NCBI GenBank assembly: GCA_947561395.2
Contig: OX387188.1
Span: 35,769,942 to 35,833,941, forward strand
From: Buxus sempervirens
Taxonomy: Eukaryota > Streptophyta > Magnoliopsida > Buxales > Buxaceae
Length of the DNA: 64,000 bases
Reading direction: 5' to 3'
Every line of letters starts with the position of its first letter. Position 1 is the first letter of the stretch. The position numbers were made by a program, and so were the translations under genes. Positions 1-9,530 of this stretch are shown piece by piece. The notes beneath the pieces are model-generated. The model was not told the DNA's origin. It saw only the letters and a program-made list of their open reading frames with translations, and made no database searches.

Positions 1-253
1 ATTAGTCCTCTCTATCCTTCCTTTTTTCTCTCCTCAAGCTAAACTATATATTCTTACTGAGTCAGTGTCACTTCCTGCTGTCTTATGTCATTCCTCAACC
101 TCGGTTCAGCCTTTTTTTTTTAGATATTAAATACAAATGCACACACACATTATAAATGGAAGAACCGATATATTTAGATGAGCATTGCTTGTGGCCTTTA
201 TGCTCCTGTTAAATTCTTGTAGAGGATTGATTATTTCATGATTTTTACTGCAG
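1..253 (+). other. 3' part of intron 1 of the first LRK10L-type gene
   Basis: This stretch has no open frame of its own. It is clearly similar to the intron sequence before the juxtamembrane exons at 4839 and 41069 (shared blocks: the AGTGTCACTTCCTGC stretch, CCTCAACCTCGGTTCAGCC, and the CA-rich and GAAGAAC blocks) and ends in TTTTTACTGCAG, a good splice acceptor. The ectodomain exon of this gene must lie left of the window. Confidence 0.7.
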
Positions 254-1512
254 GGAGTACTACTTTGACAAGAAAACTTATAATAGGTACTGTGCACCTC
301 AAGTTCAATTGTTAATATTTCTTGATTAATATTTTGTGCAATTGTGCTTTGAATAATCCTATGTTTGCATTGTCACCACCTCTTTCTTTAACTACAGGCT
401 TCTCAAGTGCTGCTGGAGCCGCAATTATAGTAGCTTTTATTTTCTTGTTTCGCTACTTGAGAAGTTTTGGGAAAAAAGCAATTGAGAACAAAAATGTTGA
501 GGAACTTTTGAGGAATTATGGATCCATCACTCCAAAAAGATATAGTTATTCAGACATCAAGTTAATGACCAAGTCCTTTAAGAAAAAATTAGGCCAAGGA
601 GGCTACGGTAGCGTCTACAAAGGAAAATTACATGACGGTCATCCAGTGGCAGTAAAATTCTTGAAAGAGTTGAAAGGAAATGGAGAAGAATTTATCAATG
701 AGGTTGTGAGTATTAGTAGGACTTCCCATGTTAATATTGTCACCCTTTTGGGTTTTTGTTTTGACGGCCAAAAAAGAGCTCTCATCTATGAGTTCATGCC
801 TAATGTATCTTTGGACAAGTTTATATACGATAAGAAACCATTGACGTCAGATCGTCGCCTTGGTTGGGAAACACTACACCAAATTGCTACTGGCATTGCT
901 CGAGGACTAGAGTACCTGCACCGCGGTTGCAATACGCGCATTTTGCATTTTGACATAAAGCCTCAAAACATTCTTTTAGATGAAGAGTTATGCCCGAAGA
1001 TTTCTGATTTCGGCCTAGCGAAGCTATGCACTAGAAAGGAGAGTGCTATATCAATGTTGGTTGCAAGAGGTACCGTGGGTTACATTGCCCCTGAGGTCTT
1101 TTCTAGACAATTTGGTTATGTCTCACACAAATCTGATGTATATAGCTATGGAATGATGGTTCTAGAAATGGCTGGGGTTAGAAATAACACTGATCAAGTT
1201 ACGGGTAATACCAGTGACGAATATTTTCCACATTGGATTTACAGGCATCTTAATCTATCTGGCCATCTAGCTCTGCATGGAATTTCTACTGAGAAGGATG
1301 ACAAAATTGCGAGAAAGATGGTTTTAGTGGGTTTGTGGTGCATACAAACTAATCCATCAGATCGGCCATCTATCAGCAAAGTGCTGGAGATGTTGGAAGG
1401 AGACCTTGAATCCCTGCAAATCCCGCCCAAGCCTTTCTTATCTTCTCCTCCAAGATCACCAGCAAGTTCACCCACCAGATCAACCACATCAAAACAGTCT
1501 ACAATATTGTAA
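254..1512 (+). CDS. LRK10L: LRK10L-type receptor-like kinase, 3' portion (ectodomain exon outside window)
   Basis: Plasma-membrane receptor-like Ser/Thr kinase, of which only the juxtamembrane, transmembrane and kinase parts are present. The juxtamembrane exon is 254-286 (33 nt, acceptor TGCAG, donor GTACTG); the last exon is 398-1512, joined in phase 1. The last exon begins with a hydrophobic helix ([14 protein letters not shown]), then a P-loop [15 protein letters not shown] lysine, the loop [11 protein letters not shown] (non-RD: F replaces R of HRD), DFG as SDFGLAKL, and the APE region as YIAPEVF. It ends with the Ser/Pro-rich tail typical of LRK10L proteins. No frameshift is visible in the kinase. 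Q in KPQN replaces H found in the paralogues. Its kinase is subtype 1, closest to those ending at 6146, 42332 and 52118. Whether the whole gene is functional cannot be told because the ectodomain is missing from the window. Confidence 0.88.
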
Positions 1513-2700
1513 GATTTATTTTATGAAAGATCAGCGTGTTTAACAGACTCCACTGAAGGGAATCATAGTATAAAGATGCCAATTTTTTTCAATTGTAGAC
1601 TGTGTGACAACCACAACAAGAAGCATTATCAAAGAGATATCTTAGCAATCATACACAATTTTGAAGCATCTGGCTTAATAACTTTGACCACATCAACTCA
1701 AATTCTTGAATATACTAGTAAGGCTGTTGCAAACAAACTTGAAATTATTTGATCAAAATAGCTTTGTTAGCCCTTCCCAAGAGTCATGCAAGGGATTGAA
1801 ATTTTAGAAACTGAGACCCCTTGCTAATCCAAAGCAGATCTCATACCTGACTTTCCAACTAAGTTTCACGGAGGGTGATGGACCTGCGCGCCACACAAAG
1901 TATTATATCTTCTTTCAGAGAGATCACGTAATTTACAATGAATTGAAAGAGTACTCTCTGTTGTGGACTTTACCAAACAATTCTGCATCAAGGGAGATAT
2001 TTTCATTGTACTCAAATACCAGCATGAGTATCTTGTCTCCCACATAGTGCCCCAACAGCCTGATCACATTCTCATCCTTCAAATGTGCATGACGGGTTGG
2101 AAAATAATTCAAAATGAGTTGCAGCATCTTTAAGTAAATCATTTTGTTCTCATGTTAAAAGTACATAAATTTCAGAACTCGACGGACCGGTCCTGGTCTC
2201 GCCCTTTTAGCTTTTCACCATTTTACAGCCTGCTATCTTCCTAAAAGCTTTCTAAAGTCCTCTCTTGATCCATCTTCTTAAGTCCTCTCTTGAGGCAAAG
2301 GATAACACGGATCGTCCCAGGGAAACAGACTATCATTCCTTGCTCTTATTATGCTCCAATCCTCTGTATCTCACCATGACAGTCATCATCTGCTTGCAGT
2401 ATCTTCAGGGAACGACAACTAACAATTCCTGGACTCTGGTCGTCTGTTCAACAGCGTAATCAAACCAAAAGGGACTTTTGGTGCATCAGATGAACATCAT
2501 TACAGGAAATGAAATTCTTTTTCTTTGGGGTCTCTGTATTGACTATTGAATCCAAGACTACAAATAAAGAGGACTTGGAAGTCTCTGCTTCCACGGTTCT
2601 ATCTGTAACAGTTTCTTGTGAGCTGTGAAGAACAGAGAGCCGCAGTAGTCTGTCATCAACTATTGATTAGTGTCCATTCACGCATTGAAAGTCCCGACCA
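1513..2700 (+). other. 3' flank of first kinase and intergenic DNA
   Basis: The first ~300 bases match the 3' flanks of the kinases ending at 6146, 42332 and 52118 (shared blocks such as TGTAGACTGTGTGACAAC and GAAGCATCTGGCTTAATAAC), so this is common 3'UTR and downstream DNA duplicated with the genes. The rest holds the minus-strand kinase relic described separately and the 5' flank of the next ectodomain exon. Nothing else recognisable. Confidence 0.6.
1933..2142 (-). pseudogene. Relic of a different receptor-like kinase domain
   Basis: The minus strand encodes a short peptide with HLKDENVIRLLGHYVGDK followed by LVFEYNENISLDAELF. This corresponds to kinase subdomains III-V of plant receptor-like kinases of the cysteine-rich or S-domain type, where the usual pattern is HxNLVRLLG...LVYEYMPNKSLDxFLF. 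It lies on the opposite strand to the LRK10L genes, has no P-loop or catalytic loop around it, and is about 70 codons long, so it is a decayed fragment. The exact parent subfamily is uncertain. Confidence 0.55.
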
Positions 2701-3596
2701 TAGTGTAATATGCATCGCTCGTTTTCCATATCTCGCAGAAGATTCAAGTCTCTAGGCTTCCACTCTCCAAAACTGCATCCCCAAGTCCCCTCATCATCCC
2801 TTCTCTTCGTCTGGACCTTCACCTTCTTCTTTCTGGGCGTTCCAGTAGCTTTGGGATACGATGATCCACGATACGCAGCGACGCAGCGTGCAATCGTGAT
2901 TTCGAATGCGGAGACATAAAGAACGTCACTTATCCTTTCTGGGGAGGTGATCGACCGGATTACTGTGGTCCTCCGGAGTTCGGGCTCCGGTGCCATGGCA
3001 ACTATCCTGTGATCGAGATGATGTCCGTCACATACCGTGTTCTGTCATTGAATCAAATGAACCGGAGTCTGGTAATAGCTCGAGTGGATTTTGGGGCGAT
3101 CCTTGTCCGTTTAATTATATTAATACCACAATTGATCAGAGCCTCTTCTCCCAATCCTCCGGTACTGGCAAGCTGGCTTTGTTCTACAATTGCGGCTCCT
3201 TCAACTCAACCAATCCGGTTCCGGGCGTATCGCTTAAGAACAAATTTACCTGTCCCAACGACAATGGTGAGCGGAGGGATGCTTACTTCGTATACGACGA
3301 GTACATCTCAACCTTTAGAGAAGTTGCAGATGGGATATGCCAGAAGAACATCGAAGTCCCAGTTCGAGAACCGGGTCGTGGCGACCTCAGGCAAAATCTC
3401 GATATAATGGTTCTGCAGAGAGTTTTGCAGGGGGGGTTTCGAGTTAGTGTACGCTCACGCCGTCATCGATGCGTGTGTTAATTGTGGGTCTTCCGGTGGG
3501 AGCTGTGGACGCAACTTTGAATCGGGAAAACCCGTTTGCTTTTGCAGAGATCGGTCTTACCCACAAACGTGTATGCGAGCCTTTAATCCGTTTGAA

Positions 3597-3868
3597 TAGA
3601 GGTGACAATGATCGGGTTCGTGGCGGGTTGATGCAAGGGTAAACAGGTCAACACTCAACCTGAACTCGCCCGTTTTATAAACGGGTTTGAATTTCCCAAC
3701 CCGCTCTAATCTATTTAAACCCATTAAAATAATTTAAATTACAACTAAAAATTGGAAATTGCTACAAACGCCTAAAACGAAAAAACCCCTAGCTTCCCAA
3801 ACTCCCAAGTCCATGCAAATTCTAATTTTTAATTCATCCTAATGTCAAAGCACATATAACATGTCAAA
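3597..3868. mobile_element. hAT-like element fragment
   Basis: Starts with TAGAGGTGACAA, which resembles the terminal inverted repeat of plant hAT elements, and continues with GGGTT/AACCC-rich subterminal sequence such as CGTTTTATAAACGGG. It directly replaces the splice donor of the ectodomain pseudoexon. No matching 3' terminal repeat or target duplication was found, so the element is truncated or rearranged. The right limit is where similarity to the intron at 40300 resumes. Confidence 0.4.
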
Positions 3869-4838
3869 AACTTTGAATTCTTGGAGTGAAGATTGAGAAA
3901 TTTTTATAAATTTTACTGTATTTCAAATATTTTTTTTATATTGCCTTCTATTATTTTTATGCCACAATGTACAATTAAATTTATGATGTGATAAGCACCT
4001 TTAATGTAATATAAGCAATCTCATAGCTTGTCCTCTCAAATTAGTATCAGCTTCTCCTCTCAAATTAGGAAAATCAATCTCACATTGTCCAAATGAAATG
4101 AAGGACCAGTATATCCAGACAAAATTGAGCGGCTTTACTCCATTCTTTTCAGAGCATCTCAATTCATTTATCTAGCAACTGTTGTCTGAACAACTACCAC
4201 CATTCAACATAAATTGGACAGCTAGTGATCTGTTTACCCTGTTGACTGCTGAATTCTTCCTTCATTGGCATGTTTATGAGAAGTGTTTAGGGTGTCACAT
4301 TGATGGAGGTCTATGAGTTAATGTCATATCTGGGAACTTCAGCTATGTCTACTCCAAGAATGGTATGAAACAAAAAGTAAGCCTGTTTGTCCCTTTCCAA
4401 TTGAGATGCTATGGAGCCTCCATCTACAATTTTATTTGGAGTCACCATAAGATCATGCCATGTGTATTAAAAAAAGCTGCTTGAATGGTATAACCGTAAA
4501 TTTTTGAACAATCATATTAAAAGCTCCAAATAAGATTGTAGATAGAGAGGCTCTACAGGATGTGAATTGGTCCCTTTCTATCTTTTCCTTCTTTTCTGTC
4601 TTTCAGCTAAGCTATTTCTTGTTGAACGAGTGTCACTTCCTGCCCTCTCTATATCATGCCTCAACCTCGGTTCAGCCTTTTCATTTTGAGATGTCTTTTC
4701 ATTTTGGTATGTCTTACACATACAACCATATTATAGATGGAAGAACTGATGTGTTTAGATGGGCAGCTCTTGCTATCTTAGTTTATATTCATGTTAAATT
4801 TTTGTAGATAACTGACAATTTTATGATTTTTACTGCAG
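3869..4838 (+). other. Decayed intron 1 of the pseudogene
   Basis: No gene. The sequence is collinear with 40290-41068, the 3' half of intron 1 of the intact gene 38281-42332, including the CAATTGTTGTCTGAACAA-like stretch, the GTGTCACATTGATGGAGG block and the final acceptor TTTTTACTGCAG. Confidence 0.6.
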
Positions 4839-6352
4839 GAAGAACATGGATAATAAAGCTTATAATAGGTAATATGCACCTCAAGTTAAATTATTGGTAT
4901 TTCTTATCTAATATTTTTCAAACATGATAAATAATCCATACCATTCTTGCAATTCTGCTTTGAATTCTCCTTCATGTTCTTAGCCACCACATCTTTCTTT
5001 AACTACAGGCCTTTCTAGTGCTTCTGGAACTGCAATTACAGTAGCTTTCATTGTTTTATTCTACTGCTTGAGGAAAAAAAATGTTGAGGAATTTTTGAGG
5101 AATTATGGATCCATCACTCCAAAAAATATAGTTATTCAGACATCAAGTCAATGACCAATTCCTTTAAGGAAAAACTCGGCCAAGGAGGCTATGGTAGTGC
5201 CTACAAAGGAAAATTACATGACGGTTGTCTAGTGGCAGTGAAGTTCTTGAAAGAGTTGAAAGGAAATGGAGAAGAATTTATCAATGGGGTTACAAGTATT
5301 AGTAGGACTTCCCATGTTAATATTGTCACTCTTGTGGGTTTCTATTTTGACGGCCAAAAAAGAGCTCTCATCTATGAGTTCATGCCTAATGGATCTTTGG
5401 AGAAGTTCATATACGATAAGAAACCATTGACGTCAAATCGTCACCTTGGTTGGGAAACTCTACACCAAATTGCTACTGGCATTGGTCGAGGACTAGAGTA
5501 CCTGCACCGCGGTTGCAACACACGCATTTTGCATTTCGACATAAAGCCTCATAACATTCTTTTAGATGAAGAGTTCTGCCCAAAGATTTCTGATTTTGGC
5601 CTTGCTAAGCTATGCACTAGAAAAGAGAGTGCTATATCAATGTTGGCTGCAAGAGGTACCATCGGTTACATTGCCCCTGAGGTCTTTTCTAGACACTTTG
5701 GTCGTGTCTCACACAAATCTGATGTATATAGCTATGGAATGATGGTTCTAGAAATGGTTGGGGTTAGAAATAACACTGATCAAGTTACGGGTAATACCAG
5801 TGACGAATTTTTTCCACATTGGATTTACAGGCATCTTAATCTATCTGGCCATCTAGCTCTGCATGGAATTTCTACTGAGAAGGATGACGAAATTGCAAGA
5901 AAGATGGTTTTAGTGGGTTTGTGGTGCATACAAACTAATCCATCAGAACGGCCATCAATTAGAAAAGTGCTGGAGATGTTGGAAGGAGACCTTGAATCCC
6001 TGCAAATCCCACCAAAGCCTTTCTTATCTTCTCCTCCAAGATCACCAGCAAGCTCACCCACCAGATCAACCTCATCAAACAGTCTGCAATATTGTAAGAA
6101 TTATTTTTGTGCAAGATCAATGTATTTAACAGACTCCACTGAATAGAATCATAGTATAAAGATGCAAATTTTTTTCAATTGTAGACTGTGACAACCACAA
6201 CAAGAAGCATTATCAAAGAGATATCTAAGCAATTGCACAAGTCAATTTCGAAGTAGTATATTCTCCTAAGCAATAATGTATTTGTAGACTGAAAATATTA
6301 AAAATATGTATCTTCCAAGTTTTTTTTAGCAGTCCAAAAGTTTTGAAAAGAC

Positions 6353-7491
6353 TGAAAAACACAGTTTAGACTCTAAATCACCTAGAGGGGGGTGAATAGG
6401 TGAAACCGATTGCGGAATAAAAAATCAATCAATTAAAAACAAGTTCTTAATTAATAGGCATGCACAAGTCTGAACAAATATCAATTCATCACACACAATT
6501 GCAAAATAGAGAAGAGACAACACAAGCAATTTGGTGACGAAGGGAAAACTCTAAGAGAACTCTCAAAGAGAAAAACCCTCCGGGCTACGAGGTGCCACCT
6601 CTGGAAATCACTATAAGAAGAAGACTTACAATAGTGGTTCAGACGACCCAACAATGACTCTGACTCACAATGTAACTATCTGAAGAACTCTTCAGATTTG
6701 CATCCTTGCAACGATTCAGAACTCTGAATATCTCCTTAGTGAAGTGCCAAACGAACTCACTCAGCAACCGTAAGAACTCCCACGAGCAAACTCTTCAACC
6801 CGGAACTCCAAGGTAGAAAAGAAAGAAGAAGACTGGTTTTGATGGCTCAAAGAAGAAGAGGAAAGAGGAAGAAGATCTCTCTCTCTTGCACACGTTTTTA
6901 GGGTTCTTAAAAACGGCTTGGGTAACCCTCACAATAACCTAGACACTCCTTAAATAGATTGGGAGAAGGTAGAAGAAGAAAAGGAAACAAATCGGAAAAT
7001 ATCGGACTTCTAAAACTGAAGTTTGTTAGTGAACGTTCGAACGTTCAGCGAACGCGGCTCGAATGTTCAAGGCAAAAACTCACTTTTCTTCTTCTCGTTC
7101 AAACGGTCAGAAAACGCTCAGCGAATGCTGCTCTCTGGTTCTCTGAGTGTCACCACCGGTCGAACGTTTAGCAAACGTTCAGCTCACGCTGCTCTCGGGT
7201 TTCTCTGTGTGTCACCATCGGTCGAACGTTCAGCGAACGTTCAGCTCACGCTGCTCTCGGGTTTCTCTGTGTGTCACCACCGGTCGAACGTTCAGCTCAC
7301 GCTGCTCTCGGGTTTCTCTGTGTGTTACCAACCGTCGAACGTTCAGCTAACGTTGGTCGTAACTTTGTCAATTTGACTCCGATCAAAACCCCGTTTGGAC
7401 CGTAATACCTACAACCTATCCCAAATACTTTGACAATATTTTTTAAGACCTTTTTGATATGGAATAAAGCTAAAACAAAATAAACCTTACA
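6353..7491. mobile_element. Solo LTR (1139 bp), 5-bp target duplication AAGAC
   Basis: The block begins TG (TGAAAAACACAG), ends CA (CCTTACA) and is flanked by the direct repeat AAGAC at 6348-6352 and 7492-7496. The paralogous 3' flanks at 42860 and 52610 run straight across this point without it, which shows an insertion. It holds the phrase CACCTAGAGGGGGGTGAATA, frequent in plant LTR elements. No gag-pol, primer-binding site or second LTR is present, so this is a solo LTR left by recombination. Superfamily unresolved. Confidence 0.8.
7023..7372. repeat. 62-bp minisatellite inside the solo LTR
   Basis: The unit starting CGGTCGAACGTT is repeated at 7157, 7219 and 7281 (exact 62-bp steps) and again, shortened by about 11 bp, near 7332. 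Each unit holds one or two GAACGTT motifs, GCTCACGCTGCTCTCGGG and a CTGTGTGT tract. It produces several overlapping spurious reading frames. More degenerate units extend left to about 7023. Confidence 0.8.
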
Positions 7492-7496
7492 AAGAC

Positions 7497-7802
7497 GATA
7501 TGAATAATTCATGATCATTCTTCATGAAATTTTAGTCAAAATTTAATTCTAACACCACTTTGATTTTCATGTAATTCTTTCATTTTGAAGATCCAGCCAA
7601 GCAGTTGCTCAAATTCATTCGTAATACATTTCCACCCAGTACGGCAAGCTTCATAAAATGTAGTACAAAATGGAAAATTCCTCTCTTGAAAGTCTTCTTC
7701 AACTTCCATTAAAAGTTCCATCAAAAAGATGGATTGAAACAGTAGAATTATTTGCAAGGCCAGCATTTTAACCCCCTTTCTATACAAGTTGTTGCCAAGA
7801 AT
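7497..7802. other. Shared 3' flank with a conserved minus-strand reading frame
   Basis: This is the continuation of the kinase 3' flank, matching 42890-43055 and 52620-52930. On the minus strand a reading frame with SIFLMELL, EVEEDFQERNFPFC and FYEACRTGWKCIT stays open here and in the copy at 52734-53075. I do not recognise the family. It ends at AAT (7800-7802), the left target duplication of the CACTA element. Confidence 0.5.
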
Positions 7803-7811
7803 CACTACAAA

Positions 7812-8100
7812 AAAAAAGTGATATAACGACACTAATATAAGGGCATTTACAAAAAAATGCCGTTATAAGTGCCTAAATACGGCATTTCATATACAGATAC
7901 TGTTATAAAACAATTTATTACGGCATTTTCCTATTGAATGCCGTTATAAAAAAATTTATTACGGCATTTTTTAACTGAATGCCCCTATAAAACAATTTGT
8001 TACGGCATTTATCTATCAAATGCCACTATACAGTAATTTATAAAATATTATATTACAACACTTTACTATTAAATGCCGCTATAAATATAAAATAATTATT
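7812..8100. repeat. Left subterminal hairpin repeats of the CACTA element (41-bp period)
   Basis: TACGGCATTT begins at 7878, 7919, 7960 and 8001, exactly 41 bp apart, with a decayed fifth copy near 8054. Each unit is followed about 9 bases later by its inverted partner AATGCCGTTATAA or a variant, so each can fold as a small hairpin. In CACTA elements such subterminal repeats are the usual transposase-binding region. Confidence 0.85.
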
Positions 8101-8128
8101 AAAAATATAGTAATTTTTTTGTGTAAAT

Positions 8129-8703
8129 TTATTTAATTGATGTTTTATGGTTGATTCCGAGATCGGTTATCTCTAAACACCATTTAAAGCTCAATCTCTG
8201 CAACCTAACACATCCAACGGCGATCTTGGCCAGCCCGACATCCGGCACACACAAACATTTATCGAGCTTCAGATTTCTCAACCCCCTGGCACCCGATAAG
8301 GCAGCAGCTTCTCGATCTCCAAAAGCACAACAGTATGAAACGTCGATCTCCTCCAAACAAGGACATGATTTCACTATCACCTCCAATCCACCCGATCTCA
8401 AGCCTGTAGCCCGATGCAGAACCAATGATCTAAGCTTCCGAGTCCACTGACTCGAATCTCCTTGGAAAAAGAACGCGACCGTAGCATCGTCGATCCGGGG
8501 AAAATGGATAGGTCGAGTAGCTCAAGCAACCGGTATCTCCTCAAGATATTGGCTAGAAATTCGTGTCGGAAGACTCAAAGGGTTTTTTGGTGAACGGATT
8601 CAACCAAGAGAAACTCCTTGCAAACCAAACGCCAGGTTTTGCGATCCGAGTTGTCAACGAGCTTGTCGAGAATTCTTCCCAGCAGATCTTCGGTCAGGAC
8701 ATT
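8129..8703 (-). pseudogene. Captured F-box/LRR gene fragment
   Basis: Read on the minus strand, it starts with an F-box-like segment (LTEDLLGRILDKLVD, then DRKTWRLVCKEF), followed by leucine-rich repeats of the AMN1/FBL type (RSLVLHRATGLRSGGLEVI, CPCLEEIDVSYC, GLRNLKLDKC, RLQRLSFKWCLEITDLGI). This matches the N-terminal exon of plant F-box/LRR-repeat protein 3-like SCF substrate receptors. It is broken by a TGA where Arg is expected after HQKTL and by a frameshift before the first LRR. The remaining LRRs of a full gene are absent. It lies inside the CACTA element, 0.3 kb from its left end, opposite in strand to the other two captured fragments. Confidence 0.8.
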
Positions 8704-9406
8704 TGTCGTGAGTACCTCTGACAGAGAGCTATGGATTCGAGTTCATTTGTGGTAATGGCGTGAGTATCTCTTCTGAATATTTCTCTTGTAATCGTCTTCT
8801 ACAGCATATCCTGAGAGCTCTGGCTTCGATTTACATTTAATTCTCTTCCTCCTCCTCGCTTCAACTCAAAGGTAAGTATATTTAACGAGTATTAATTTTA
8901 TCTTCCTGTTTTGGTATTTGAAAGTATCTGCTAGTGATTCTTATGAACAATATTGGAAGCTCGAACTCAAATTTACAGAAGATGTTGCAAATATTATCGA
9001 CATTTTGCAGTTACGTCACTTCCAATCCACTATTGATCCCTGGATCTCGCCATGCGTTAGGGTTCATTAGAGCCCCATATCAGCTACTTATTCAAAAGTG
9101 GCTGGAAAAAAGTCTCAGGAACACCTTTTTAAGAAGGCTTTTTCCATCCTGTCGGTGGTTGCTATAGCAAGAAATTACCGACGTCTTCCGACAAGAGATA
9201 AACGTGCTGCCAAGAAAACAATGCGATTTAGTCAAAGAACGTCAAATATGTTTAATTTTGATGTATGTTTAGACCTGGAACCGGAACCAAGTATACATAC
9301 ATAAATACAGACACAAACATTCATAAACACACACACTTGCACATACTAACACTAGCTTTCGTAAGCTTATGCTTGTATTGTTGCCGCTGCATATTTTCAT
9401 GTCTAG

Positions 9407-9491
9407 GGACTTATGAACTTGCTTATTTTGCATATCACTTTCCTGCTTTGGCACTTGCCGAGATGGACTGGGGGATTGCAATAGTTGATTG
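9407..9491 (+). other. Candidate orphan exon in the CACTA element
   Basis: A 85-nt block lies between a plausible acceptor (TCATGTCTAG) and donor (GATTG then GTATGG) and reads TYELAYFAYHFPALALA then EMDWGIAIVDW. Base composition is more balanced than its surroundings. I do not recognise the family. It could be an exon captured from a fourth gene or chance. Confidence 0.3.
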
Positions 9492-9530
9492 GTATGGTTT
9501 TAAGAACAAGTATAATTATGGTAATGATTA

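Larger units (their letters stand above)
2710..6146 (+). pseudogene. Broken LRK10L-type receptor-like kinase gene (ectodomain and kinase both frameshifted)
   Basis: Same three-exon layout as the intact gene at 38281. The ectodomain exon (2710 to about 3596) keeps the leader (SSLLFVWTFTFFFLGVPVAL) and the GUB_WAK_bind signature (VTYPFWGGDRPDYCG), but it has at least three reading-frame breaks: an insertion near 2875-2890, a 1-nt loss near 3092, and an extra G in a G-run near 3430. The aligned start codon has become CTG, and the 3' end with the splice donor is missing, replaced by hAT-like DNA from 3597. The juxtamembrane exon (4839-4868) is intact. The last exon (5009-6146) lost one base in the A-run at 5121-5126, which puts the P-loop (GQGGYGSAYKG) and kinase out of frame with the membrane helix. 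Downstream, [19 protein letters not shown] and YIAPEVF are kept. No functional product is expected. Confidence 0.88.

Noticed and set aside
7023..7376. Three overlapping repeat-containing frames
   Set aside because: All are translations of the 62-bp minisatellite in the solo LTR in different frames.
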